From: Isoperla grammatica | Taxonomy: Eukaryota; Arthropoda; Insecta; Plecoptera; Perlodidae | DNA length: 64,000 bases | Assembly: GCA_945910005.1 (NCBI GenBank) | Contig: OX246740.1 | Span: 1,736,736-1,800,735, forward strand | Direction: 5' to 3' | In this document: positions 37,329 through 51,745 of the stretch, in pieces | How positions within the stretch are numbered: position 1 is the stretch's first letter | Layout: every line of letters starts with the position of its first letter | Notes under the pieces: model-generated | Told to the model about the DNA's origin: nothing | Database searches by the model: none | Seen by the model: only the letters and a program-made list of their open reading frames with translations | Translations under genes and position numbers: made by a program

Positions 37329-40300
37329 GCACACAGCACAGCGCGCAGTCGCAGTGTCTGGGACCGACTTCGGGGAGTTGCATACGATTAGGCTCTGCAG
37401 CGACTATAACCCGCTTTAGTCAACATGCACACAGCGCAGCACGCAGTCGCAGTGGTTGGGACCGACTTCGAGGAGTTGCATACGATTAGGCTCTGCAGCG
37501 ACTATAACCCGCTTTAGTCAACATGCACACAGCGCGCAGTCGCAGTGTCTGGGACCGACTTCGAGGAGTTGCATACGATTAGGCTCTGCAGCGACTATAA
37601 CCCGCTTTAGTCAACATGCACACAGCGCGCAGTCGCAGTGTCTGGGACCGACTTCGAGGAGTTGCATACGATTAGGCTCTGCAGCGACTATAACCCGCTT
37701 TAGTCAACATGCACACAGCGCGCAGTCGCAGTGTCTGGGACCGACTTCGAGGAGTTGCATACGATTAGGCTCTGCAGCGACTATAACCCGCTTTAGTCAA
37801 CATGCACACAGCGCGCAGTCGCAGTGTCTGGGACCGACTTCGAGGAGTTGCATACGATTAGGCTCTGCGGCGACTATAACCCGCTTTAGTCAACATGCAC
37901 ACAGCGCGCAGTCGCAGTGTCTGGGACCGACTTCGAGGAGTTGCATACGATTAGGCTCTGCAGCGACTATAACCCGCTTTAGTCAACATGCACACAGCGC
38001 GCAGTCGCAGTGTCTGGGACCGACTTCGAGGAGTTGCATACGATTAGGCTCTGCAGCGACTATAACCCGCTTTAGTCAACATGCACACAGCACAGCACGC
38101 AGTCGCAGTGTCTGGGACCGACTTCGAGGAGTTGCATACGATTAGGCTCTGCGGCGACTATAACCCGCTTTAGTCAACATGCACACAGCGCAGCACGCAG
38201 TCGCAGTGTCTGGGACCGACTTCGAGGAGTTGCATACGATTAGGCTCTGCAGCGACTATAACCCGCTTTAGTCAACACGCACACAGCACAGCGCGCAGTC
38301 GCAGTGTCTGGGACCGACTTCGGGGAGTTGCATACGATTAGGCTCTGCGGCGACTATAACCCGCTTTAGTCAACATGCACACAGCACAGCGCGCAGTCGC
38401 AGTGTCTGGGACCGACTTCGGGGAGTTGCATACGATTAGGCTCTGCAGCGACTATAACCCGCTTTAGTCAACACGCACACAGCACGCAGTCGCAGTGTCT
38501 GGGACCGACTTCGAGGAGTTGCATACGATTAGGCTCTGCAGCGACTATAACCCGCTTTAGTCAACATGCACACAGCGCAGCACGCAATCGCAGTGTCTGG
38601 GACCGACTTCGAGGAGTTGCATACGATTAGGCTCTGCAGCGACTATAACCCGCTTTAGTCAACATGCACACAGCACAGCACGCAGTCGCAGTGTCTGGGA
38701 CCGACTTCGAGGAGTTGCATACGATTAGGCTCTGCGGCGACTATAACCCGCTTTAGTCAACACGCACACAGCACAGCATGCAGTCGCAGTGTCTGGGACC
38801 GACTTCGGGGAGTTGCATACGATTAGGCTCTGCAGCGACTATAACCCGCTTTAGTCAACATGCACACAGCACAGCACGCAGTCGCAGTGGTTGGGACCGA
38901 CTTCGGGGAGTTGCATACGATTAGGCTCTGCAGCGACTATAACCCGCTTTAGTCAACACGCACACAGCACAGCGCGCAGTCGCAGTGTCTGGGACCGACT
39001 TCGAGGAGTTGCATACGATTAGGCTCTGCAGCGACTATAACCCGCTTTAGTCAACATGCACACAGCACAGCGCGCAGTCGCAGTGTCTGTTACCGACTTC
39101 GAGGAGTTGCATACGATTAGGCTCTGCAGCGACTATAACCCGCTTTAGTCAACATGCACACAGCACAGCATGCAGTCGCAGTGTCTGGGACCGACTTCGG
39201 GGAGTTGCATACGATTAGGCTCTGCAGCGACTATAACCCGCTTTAGTCAACATGCACACAGCACAGCGCGCAGTCGCAGTGTCTGGGACCGACTTCGAGG
39301 AGTTGCATACGATTAGGCTCTGCAGCGACTATAACCCGCTTTAGTCAACATGCACACAGCGCGCAGTCGCAGTGTCTGGGACCGACTTCGAGGAGTTGCA
39401 TACGATTAGGCTCTGCAGCGACTATAACCCGCTTTAGTCAACATGCACACAGCGCGCAGTCGCAGTGTCTGGGACCGACTTCGGGGAGTTGCATACGATT
39501 AGGCTCTGCAGCGACTATAACCCGCTTTAGTCAACATGCACACAGCGCAGCACGCAGTCGCAGTGTCTGGGACCGACTTCGAGGAGTTGCATACGATTAG
39601 GCTCTGCAGCGACTATAACCCGCTTTAGTCAACATGCACACAGCACAGCGCGCAGTCGCAGTGTCTGGGACCGACTTCGAGGAGTTGCATACGATTAGGC
39701 TCTGCAGCGACTATAACCCGCTTTAGTCAACATGCACACAGCACAGCGCGCAGTCGCAGTGGTTGGGACCGACTTCGAGGAGTTGCATACGATTAGGCTC
39801 TGCAGCGACTATAACCCGCTTTAGTCAACATGCACACAGCACAGCGCGCAGTCGCAGTGTCTGTTACCGACTTCGAGGGGTTGCATACGATTAGGCTCTG
39901 CAGCGACTATAACCCGCTTTAGTCAACATGCACACAGCACAGCATGCAGTCGCAGTGTCTGGGACCGACTTCGAGGAGTTGCATACGATTAGGCTCTGCA
40001 GCGACTATAACCCGCTTTAGTCAACATGCACACAGCACAGCATGCAGTCGCAGTGTCTGGGACCGACTTCGAGGAGTTGCATACGATTAGGCTCTGCAGC
40101 GACTATAACCCGCTTTAGTCAACATGCACACAGCACAGCGCGCAGTCGCAGTGTCTGGGACCGACTTCGGGGAGTTGCATACGATTAGGCTCTGCAGCGA
40201 CTATAACCCGCTTTAGTCAACATGCACACAGCACAGCATGCAGTCGCAGTGTCTGGGACCGACTTCGGGGAGTTGCATACGATTAGGCTCTGCAGCGACT

Positions 40301-40793
40301 ATAACCCGCTTTAGTCAACACGCACACAGCGCGCAGTCGCAGTGTCTGGGACCGACTTCGAGGAGTTGCATACGATTAGGCTCTGCAGCGACTATAACCC
40401 GCTTTAGTCAACATGCACACAGCACAGCATGCAGTCGCAGTGTCTGGGACCGACTTCGAGGAGTTGCATACGATTAGGCTCTGCAGCGACTATAACCCGC
40501 TTTAGTCAACACGCACACAGCACAGCGCGCAGTCGCAGTGTCTGGGACCGACTTCGGGGAGTTGCATACGATTAGGCTCTGCGGTGATTATAGCCCGCTT
40601 TAGTCAACACGCACACAGCACGCAGTCGCAGTGTCTGGGACCGACTTCGAGGAGTTGCATACGATTAGGCTCTGCAGCGACTATAACCCGCTTTAGTCAA
40701 TATGCACACAGCACAGCGCGCAGTCGCAGTGTCTGGGACCGACTTCGAGGAGTTGCATACGATTAGGCTCTGCGGTGATTTTAACCCGCTTTA
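37329..40793 (+). repeat. Minisatellite, 93/96/98-bp unit, about 36 copies
   Basis: The unit runs GCACACAG(CACAG)CGCGCAGTCGCAG to ATAACCCGCTTTAGTCAACAT. Length classes differ by presence of CACAG or CAGCA near the start. Seven consecutive 93-base units (about 37,456-38,100) keep frame and give a 229-codon artefact open frame. Other variants are GTGGTTGGGACC for GTGTCTGGGACC, GTCTGTTACC, GGGGAGTT for GAGGAGTT and GCGGCG for GCAGCG. The last unit continues past CCCGCTTTA into CCGGGAAGATCG rather than GTCAAC. Confidence 0.97.
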
Positions 40794-41430
40794 CCGGGAA
40801 GATCGAGGGAGACGGCTAAGTCCCGGAATTGTGTGCAAAACACTCTTTAAGCTCCGACAAAGACCGAATAACAAGGGGGGTACTTGAGTAGACGATAATT
40901 GGGATTCGCAGGAATCACTTAACGATGCAGTTCAGTTCAGTTCCCGTAGCCATGAATAAGGAATTCAGTGGAAGAAGGGAAGACTTTGCCAGTCGCATCA
41001 GTCTGTAGACACATGTTGGTTGAATAGCGTGGACACATAAGGGCATCCATTATCACCATGTTCAGTACTGATCATTGCTAAAATGAGCTTAATTGATTGT
41101 TATTATGCTAAAATAAACGTACAAAAAATTGATAATCCTGTACTAAAGTATCATTTTTACAACCAATTTACATAAAATATGTGGCGACAAAGTATAACGT
41201 TGCAACCAAAATTATATGTCAACCATATAATTCATCAACCAAATCATCTGTAAGTAAATGTTCGACTATCAAAAATTATACGTATTTTTTTGGGAAAATT
41301 GGGAGACGGGTGATGAAAGAAGGTAAATACCGTGCTACTAAGTAGAATTACACATTTCAATGCCTAATTATGGAAAAAGGTGTTTTAACAGATTTCACAT
41401 CTTTGTACATTTCTTTTCGTATTGGCTACA
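40794..41430. other. Unique AT-rich DNA
   Basis: Nothing recognised. It contains a short CAGTTCAGTTC duplication near 40,929. Confidence 0.5.
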
Positions 41431-41455
41431 CCCCCCCCCCCCCCCCCCCCCCCCC
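41431..41455 (+). repeat. Poly-C tract (25) and neighbouring C21 tract
   Basis: Twenty-five C residues followed by GGG; a second run of 21 C lies at 41,670-41,690. These are the longest homopolymers in the window. Confidence 0.95.
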
Positions 41456-41699
41456 GGGAGACACCAATATGGTAAAAGGTAAACATACAAGTTGTTGCGT
41501 ATACTTCTTTCTTTTAGAAGGTATGTCTAAATCAAATTAATTTCGTGAGTGTAGGCCTAATAATGATAGTCTGCAAGGTAGAATGTCGGTAAATGTGAGC
41601 TACAACTATGAGCTCGAGTCCCTCGTCAAGAGCGTGAACATTATTACGATATATAGTGTGATTGCAATGCCCCCCCCCCCCCCCCCCCCCGAGTACACA

Positions 41700-44049
41700 A
41701 CAGCACTGATCGATAGAGTGGTCCATGCGACATTACTAGAGTTAGTTGGCTCCAGGTCACTTCGTTTACTATTTACTGACGCGACGCTAATCGAGACGAC
41801 GAGTGGACAAGTAGGACCACATTGGCACAACTCATGAGATGTGGACACTCAACTTCTCTCAAGTCTTCGTTGAATAAGACTGCCAAGATTGTGTTTATAT
41901 CTCTCATATATTTAAATTACTCTTGTTATTCACGATACTGTACCCGTATAGGCCTACACATTGGACAAATGAATGAATAAGTGTTGTCATAATGATAATA
42001 ATAACGCAATAATATAACAATAACGCTACTTCGTCTCGATAAAACAGTTCCAGTGATGTTTCTACTTCTACCTCAAACCTCGCGGTGGTTTCTATAGTTC
42101 CGATTGTGTCAATAAATAACGAGCACACTCTAAAAATAAAGTCGGAACAATAATATTGTATGTTGTATTCTTGTTTTCTTTGCGTTACGCTCGAAAACCC
42201 ACATTCACCGGCGGTAATTTAAAATCTCGCCGCTTGTTGCAGGTTGCAGCGCTCGCGTCGAGCTAGGGCCATCGTGGTTGAGCTTTGCAGCAACATAGAT
42301 ATCAGATATCACACGTTCAGGTCAGTCTTGTGACGTAAAACGCGAAATTATAGTTCCTTAATTATATCCAAAGGTTGCTATTTAGTTATTTAATGTTTCA
42401 CAAAACTGATTTACAAAGGAGGGCAATAAATATAAATACATACAATTAATAATGAAACAATACGAAAACACTGACCAACATAATACAGAAAAATGATAAA
42501 ACACCAAACAAACTTCTATTGAAAAGAGAATAAAAACAATACAAATTAATAACACTATATGCATTATAGCACATAGTAGTTTCGTAAGCATTGCAAACCG
42601 TATGCTGAATTTATCTAATCTTTATAATCAACAGGGTTGTTGCTTGATGGTTATTAAAAGATAACGAAGTTAAAGGGTGATTTCACTTACTTGGGATATG
42701 ATTAAAAAAAAAAAAAAAAAACGGAAATTAAGCTCATATTTAATACCGGAACTGAATATAAGCTTAGCTAAATAACTCGCAGTGTACAACAGGTTGGCAT
42801 GCACGTGAGTAGAGTTGTGGTATCAAGCTAACTGTAATTCTGAGCGCAAAGAAGAAGAATGTTTGATTGTTGACAAATGTGTGTTTAGTGTTTAGATCAC
42901 AGCTAACTGGATAATATATAATATATATACAATGCAGTCACATTGGACGTGAATGAGTGAGTGTGGAGCTTGACATGGGTGGTAACTTGGTGAGCGGTGA
43001 CGAGAGACGGGGGCGTCAAGCCAAAACGTCGCTCGTAATAACCGTACAAGACTGCACTTACCGACGCACCTTGGGAAGGGTTTTAGCAAATGTATAAAAA
43101 AGCACATGTAAAACACATGCAAAATTTGTTTCACATTTTTGTCCAGCCCACTTTTTCAAAAAATTGAAGGCGTGCCATAAAATTGGTTATTACATCATGT
43201 TTCCGTTGCCCATTCTCCCATATGATATACCAAATACACTAAATGGGCATAAATAAGGCATCGGAAAACGACCGTGGACAAAGGATATGAATTATAGGCG
43301 GCAAGGTCACTGCAAAGTAGATACAAATTTGAATTTACTGTAACGAACCCAATTTTTGATAGATTTTCTCTCATACTCTGCTGGGCATATCAGCAAATAT
43401 TTGACTTGCCCGGTTACTATTTTTCAATGCCTCGGGCATCTCGGGCTTAGTATTACTTAGTCCTGCGGGGACTTAACTAGTGATAGCACGTACTTAGTTT
43501 AGAGGAAAAAGTTATCAAGGGAAGTACATAGTTAATGTTCTTTCTTATTACCGGTAAAGATTTTTTCGTTGTCTAGTTATGTATTTTAAAATTTACCAAC
43601 TTGCCTTGACGAGACCATTCGTCTATTTACAAAACGTTCAGCTACATTTTCTACACACGGCAACGGCAATATATTGTGCATGCGTTGGTCTAGCCAACTA
43701 ATATGTTTCACACAATTTCCACGCCTAGGCATATCTGCTGGAAATATCATGGCGCATACATTGGGTTTGGTGTATTGGTCTATTCACTTACATAAACTAA
43801 ATAGTATAGTTATGAACGTACAATATTATTTATATATATATATATATATGGTGTATAAATTTATATTGTTTTGTAATTTATTGTTACGTACCCTACTTTA
43901 TTTTTATATTGAATATAATACAAAATTGTATTTCTGTGTCTAATTGCCAATTGGCGACCTTGCATAAAGGCATATACTTGAATCAAGAATGATCACATTT
44001 ATTTTTTAGCCGTCATAGAAATGAATGAAGCACATGCATAGGCATCACT
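41700..44049. other. Unique AT-rich DNA without supported genes
   Basis: It contains an A19-type tract near 42,703-42,721 and a (TA)10 run at 43,830-43,849. Open frames of up to 89 codons are low-complexity or hydrophobic with no recognisable family. Confidence 0.45.
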
Positions 44050-44112
44050 GAGAATCAGCATTTGTAACCGAGTGGGTAGAGAGCAAATACAAATTAATTT
44101 TAAATTTAATTG
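44050..44112 (+). repeat. SINE tail fragment shared with families A and B
   Basis: GAATCAGCATTTGTAACCGAGTGGGTAGA is followed by AAATACAAATTAATTTTAAATTTAATT. It matches the 3' tails of the copies at 3,991-4,131, 51,570-51,745 and (inverted) 61,041-61,178, but lacks their bodies. Confidence 0.55.
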
Positions 44113-46065
44113 TTTATCATTGTGCCAATAGTTCAGAGTAAATGTGAAATGGCATTTAGGTAATACAGGTATGCTCGCATGTTGGCGCCCTGGGCTCCAG
44201 CCTTGTAAGAGAAGAGAAGAGAGCGCGTCGCGACGCCTGCGATCTCGTAAAAGCCGAGCGTCGTGGGTTGCACCACTTTACGACGCATCTGTATTTAGTT
44301 GAGAGATTTAATGGCTGGTTTTAGCTTCATGTTATTGCTAGATCATTCGAGATAGTACCCAATTAGATGTCGTGAAACCGACGTCGAGTAGTTTATACAG
44401 CTGCGAGTGTTTCAATGACAATAATCATCGTGTAAAACATAGACTGCCCCAATGCGATCAGACCACGGCCGGTTCGTCGCAATGGACATGATTTCATTGC
44501 ATACATCGCATTTTATTTTTCAAAATATCTCATAAACCAAATGGCGCTCTTGAGAAACAGACACAACTTGAAAATAACACTAACCAATTTAATAAGCAGG
44601 AACCAAAAAAAAAATACAAAAAAATTGCAAAAAAAAAGGCCAAGCCCAAAACGGAGAAGGTCAACTGTTACAAACCAAAGAGGAACTTATCAATGACACC
44701 AGCTGATACATATTATTAGACAATCCATAGTTCTTGCGAGCGGAATAGTAAAACGGATCTACGAAAGGCATAAGAAATGCATTAGCAACACAATATTAGA
44801 GGCAGCTAACTTGGCCATACCGACATTCGACCCGCGCATTTCAGAGCATTTCACACAATAAGAACGAGGTTCTCTATAGACTTGGCCGACTATCTGATAA
44901 CGCGCGATTGACTCAGACAAAAAGAGAAACATTGATGGGCCCTCACGCTCAACTTTATATACGTTGCACTTTTACCCTCAAAAGAAAATGTCTTTCAATT
45001 CTCCGCTGACAAAGGCCAATTCTCAGCATTTATAGCGAGCTAGCACAGATTTCGAGTTGTTGTAAAGAGTAAACTTTATATTTATTGGAAGTCTGTCCAA
45101 TCCGATAATCAATCAGAAAGTTTTATACTTGGGGAGATAGGTATCCATAAAAAGGGCTTCTCAATTTGTCGTCCTGAATTATGACTGTGTACTCGTGGTG
45201 TTGTTTTATGGGGACGCGAGAGTTTCAAGTCAGAGCCGATAAACTCTTAGCCAGAACGGTAATAGAAAGCCACGACAGCTGTCAACTATCAGCGCTTGGT
45301 TCGATCCCCGATCACGATAAAAACCAGACGACATTTGACCTAGTTAAATCCGAGGCGAGAATCAATTAACGCTCGAAAGTTGGCGATGTGTTCTGTAGCA
45401 TCGAACCAATTACCAGTGTAGCTCAGCCTCTCATACATCGGGTACAACTTTAGGTGTTAATTATTTAAGCCAGCATATTTACATTATCAAGTTGCGTTAC
45501 GGACGGAACAGTTTGTGTACAGTTAAGAGCAAAAGTTAATCAACTCGGTTTTAGTGCATTGCAAGGGGTGGATATAGACACACGCGTGTAAACAAGATCA
45601 CAAGCCAAACTGTCAGTGCTCGAGGGGCCAATCAACGATGGATGCTCAAGCAACTCCTCATTCAAGGAGCAATCATCCACAACATGGGTTCTTCTCGTTC
45701 TATTACTGACAACAAATGAAGTAAACGTTCATAAAAACAAGAATGTGTTAAATTTGAAATAATACTCGGGTGGCGTAGCTATGCATGCACACACTCGAGA
45801 CTTCAAAATATGTATGAACACATTGAAAACATACATACACTACCTGGTATCCACGTCATTTAGATCAATCACGTGATATTGCATGTATTCATTTATGACA
45901 CATAATATCAAAACATTTGTAATACAAACAACGAAAGGAACAAGTTGTCAGTGTATTTGTCCATATTGCGCATCCATTCCCGAGGGAGCCGACACACAAC
46001 CATGCGAAACTAAGAAGCAAGTGAGCGGAGCGGCTTACCTATTTAGAATATGTCTATCCGTCAAT
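44113..46065. other. Unique DNA without supported genes
   Basis: It includes an A-rich stretch (about 44,605-44,640). No gene or structured RNA recognised. GGTTCGATCCCC near 45,299 resembles a B box but has no tRNA-like partner. Confidence 0.45.
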
Positions 46066-46264
<199 letters not shown>

Positions 46265-48260
46265 GCTCTAGGGCCGTGACACGCAACGGAATCGAAGGGC
46301 CAGCCGAGTTCTATCGAGACAGTCGTAAGAGGTCATAGACAGACGGAGTTAATACATTAGAAGTATGCAGTGCAGACGTCACGGAATCTCCATAAATCCC
46401 CCTCTCGAGGACTAGAAGCGGCAAGTATCCACCATCCGGGACATCTTTTGTCAACTTCCGGTGTGCACAGCGGCTCTCTGCATTATACACTGCTACATTT
46501 GGCTGCAGCTCAATGGCGAATACATAATAAAATGCCTATTAAACATGACATTTTTCGTACAAATTATATTCACATTTCTTCCTAGCCTTACGTAACGCCA
46601 AGCGTATATGCGTAATAATGCATGGGCATGCAGTGGGTGCATTATCGTCCAACTGTAATTGCCGGAAGTAGCGAACTGACAAATGGGATCGTTACTTCTG
46701 AATCACGTATGCTGCATCTCGTAAACAAGTCATTGCACGATATCGCAACTCATAAAGGCCAGACATAATATTATATTGCGCGAGCGGGGTGTCCCAGTCT
46801 AGGTTATCATCGAACAAACATTTACAGCATCACTGCATCAGTTCTAGTATACGATACGACCCTTACACAAACGCGTATAAACTGTGTGACTGGCCATCAA
46901 ACAATGATTCAAAATTCAAATCATTTTCTGATGCTATATTTACTTGGATACAATAACTCCGTGAGAGAAAGTGAATATTAGCAATAATTAACAATTGCGA
47001 TTATAATGTAAAATAGTCCGAAGTCTACACTTCGTTTCCAATATTGGGTAGTACTACATAAGAGTTTAGGTGTATTTCTTTTGTACGTCATATTTTACTT
47101 CACAAATCCATCAAATCAAAGATGTGGACACAGGAAATGTGTGCATTTATTCGTGCGCAAGAATCATCTGAATGAAAGACAATAACACTGTTTGAGGCGA
47201 CGCAATGCTGCTCAAAGCCACCGGATGCTTCTGCATAATTACCTCGTGTCTCCTCATAATGAAAGGAAACGAATAAAAAGATGGGGATTACTTGCAGAGT
47301 TGGCTAATTGGCTGAAACTTTTACAAAATAAACATAAAACAAAATCGTTATTTTATTTCAATGACGAGCGGAGCTGAATGCGAAGAGAAGTTGCCGCGCT
47401 GCGGCGGTGGGGCCCAGGGGACGGGGTTTGAACCAACGGTGTCTCATTACTGTACACACTGATAGAAATAGCAACGACCATCGGTGTTCCCAGGTTCGGC
47501 CGTTCGAGCAGGACGTTTCGCTGTTCATTGATTGCACGTATCGCAACATACATTATACAAAGTGTGCAAGACCGTCTAGAAAACAGTTTGAAAATTTAAA
47601 TCAAACATTAGTTTTAGCGCCAAAATGCAACCAACACGCTCACATGTTCGATACTGCTAGAATACTACAACCCTTGACATTACGCTAAAATTTATTAATA
47701 ACGTTTAACATCCAGCTAACTTTCAAGTCTTATTATTCTCAGAGCAAATCGTCGTTTGCAGCAGCCAAGTAGGCCTAGCCGCAGGGAGATGCTTACTGCA
47801 CGGAACGTCCGTAACGAGTGAAGACAATTAGTGGAAACACTAACCCACTAATTGGTCCAGGCGTCGTCATCACGTGACAGTCCGGCGACGTCGCTTGCTC
47901 TGCACCGCACGAATGTAAATATCCGAGCTAAGCTGACTTCCAATGTAGGACAACAATGCATCTGTCCGTAGAACCAGGTAGAACGAAAGAAAATGGAAAA
48001 GTGAAACTGGAGTTGCGCTTGGACGAAGATTGCAATCAGGCTTCAACGCACGCTTGAATCACCGGACAAATAGTAAAACAGCTTCTCGTACCTAACCATT
48101 ACCCTCAATATTGCAACTCAAAGTAATGTAATGCGTATACCTCCATGGATAATCGCATGGAACCACATAGTAGTCGGAATGGGGACAAGTCCTATATATT
48201 TTGACTTCAAAGTTCTCCCAACGTATAAACTATCTCATGCTGTATATCTACTTCTCTTGT
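46265..48260. other. Unique DNA with a weak tRNA-like segment
   Basis: GGTTTGAACC near 47,425 resembles a B box but no second copy was seen. No gene supported. Confidence 0.4.
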
Positions 48261-48269
48261 TCTACTTGA

Positions 48270-48402
48270 ACCAGGTCCATTAGGGATAATTTACGACCTT
48301 GGATTGGATACCTGGAAATTTCTAAAACAGTGGGCGTGACTAATGAGGTTTGTGCACTCTGCTAAGAGGAAGACTCTATTTACGAATGTGTAAAAGAACG
48401 CC
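48270..48402 (+). repeat. Dispersed repeat family D, copy 2
   Basis: It aligns in order with 34,441-34,602: CTACTTGAA, GACCTT, GGATACCTGGAAA, CAGTGGGCGTGACTAATGAGG in pieces, and GAATGTGTAAAAG. Its TCCATTAGGGATAATTTACG block also resembles 62,819-62,838. Confidence 0.55.
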
Positions 48403-48602
48403 AGGATGTCGTTGCAACGGCGTGAATGAAAGAAAGGGGCAGTAAGGATCTGTGATCGGTATGGCACTACTTACGTAGGGCTAGTACACAAATACGATTT
48501 GATTGTTGTACAAATAATGTGCTCAAAGAATGTTTATATTGAGGCCAAAAAGAACCGGCTGTAAGGGCATCAAAAATCGACCCCAAATATTCACTTTCAT
48601 GT

Positions 48603-50346
<1,744 letters not shown>

Positions 50347-51240
50347 AAACGCACTTCGGAACCCGGCTTCGGGTCCCAGTCCCTCGAGGTTCCCGCCTAA
50401 CGCGAGTCTATTCCCTTAGGACAACGAACGGGACTTTTTCCTTCCAAACAGAAATCCAGTAAAATCTTTTACTTCGACATCCAAACGAAATCTAGAGATA
50501 CACCCGCACAAACAGACCGTTACATAGCATCTATACACACAGACTCGCGAATAGCGTTTGTAAAGAAAATCAGTTTTACTCTCGCAGAACTCAATTTAAC
50601 AAATGATATCTGCGAGCGGACGGGAACGAAGATACAGGAGGAACGTGTATTACCGAGAAATAGTTTTAAGGCATTGGCGTGATTTAGGTAACAAATATTT
50701 CGAGTGTACAGAGTCTGAGGAACTAAGTGATATTAGCAAGTACGCGCATTTGTGTGCCGTCGAGTTGCGGTACTAAATTATGCTCTAATCACTTCATTAT
50801 CATATAAATTTGAGTTAGTGGCGCACTTTCAGCATCGGAATTACCGGCCATGCAGCTCTGCAGCGTAATTGCCTAGACGTCCACCAACATCAATCAGGCG
50901 GGCAACCCGCGCTGAAATCTACGAACAACTCTTCGAAATACATCCTTCACCGATTTAGAAGACGATTCATGATATTATTATTCCGAGATTCCAGTGGGCT
51001 ACTCAAGAAATTCTAAAACCGCAAGCAAGTATTCGCAGAATTAATTAATCTTCACATAATATCCTATTTTTGAACAGTACTTTAAGTGATTTGTGTTCAC
51101 CCCCGAAACAACCTTTCCGATGCGTTCGTCATATAGACGAGTGGTTCGTTGCCAAACAGCGATTTGGGGCTCGAATCCCTCACTTATCTACGACGAAAGC
51201 ATCTGTAGGGTTGTTTCGGGACAAGTATACATCCACGTGT
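50347..51240. other. Unique DNA without supported genes
   Basis: No gene or repeat recognised between the composite satellite and the CRE-rich segment. Confidence 0.45.
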
Positions 51241-51248
51241 AGTTTATG

Positions 51249-51540
51249 TGACGTCAGCGCGTCGGTGACACGTCCTTAAAGCCATCACATAGATTTGCGA
51301 CCCCCAAAGCCCTTGGAGTAATCGGCGGGATTTACCGAATGTTCCCGAAAGGGTCAATACTGTGCTCGTGTTTGATCAGTGACGTCATTGATGACGTCGG
51401 AGCTTGGGGTGGGTGGGGGTGGGGGCGGGGGTGGGGGCCAGACGGACGCGTCGTCGCCGCCGCCGCCGCTCGACGTCTAGGCCTGGTTACACTGCATGAC
51501 GTCGGCCGCCCCCTCGCGTCACTCACCGCCCCGAACAGGT
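51249..51540. promoter_or_regulatory. CpG-rich segment with four CRE-type sites and a G-quadruplex motif
   Basis: TGACGTCA occurs at 51,249-51,256 and 51,380-51,387, and TGACGTCG at 51,392-51,399 and 51,497-51,504. A G-rich run with five or more G tracts (51,405-51,437) and a (CCG)n stretch follow. Palindromic cAMP-response elements bound by CREB/ATF factors, packed in 256 bases with high CpG density, are typical of promoters. No transcript start or adjacent gene is visible. It lies about 19 kb upstream of the minus-strand kinase exon, so it could serve that gene; this is inference. Confidence 0.4.
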
Positions 51541-51569
51541 TCTCAGGAGACATTATTATTATTCTTGTG

Positions 51570-51745
51570 TGTGGCTTTATTCCTGCTTCCAATGCAAAAG
51601 GTCCGGCTTCGATTCCCGGTTCGAGCTGGGGTTTTTGGATGATACTGGTGGTACAGACTTTAGAGCTGTCATAGCAAAAAAGCACAAAATGGTATTAGTG
51701 TAATTGAGTGGGTAGACAAAAAATGGAAATAAATTTATTAATTTG
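51570..51745 (+). repeat. tRNA-derived SINE, family A, copy 2 (5'-truncated)
   Basis: It begins within the head (ATTCCTGCTTCCAATGC), keeps the B-box region (GGCTTCGATTCCC) and the CATAGCAAAAAAGCAC body block, and ends with GAGTGGGTAGAC and an AT-rich tail. The A box present at 3,721 is missing. Confidence 0.65.

Noticed and set aside
36995..37391. Two overlapping plus-strand frames (70 and 91 codons)
   Set aside because: Some coding-like composition, but they run through a poly-C tract and into the minisatellite, with no recognisable domain or splice sites.
37456..38145. A 229-codon plus-strand frame with 31-residue repeats
   Set aside because: It arises because seven neighbouring units are exactly 93 bases. 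The frame breaks as soon as 96- or 98-base units begin.
45181..45369. Short coding candidate starting with ATG
   Set aside because: It spans a B-box-like GGTTCGATCCCC and has no recognisable product or conserved context.
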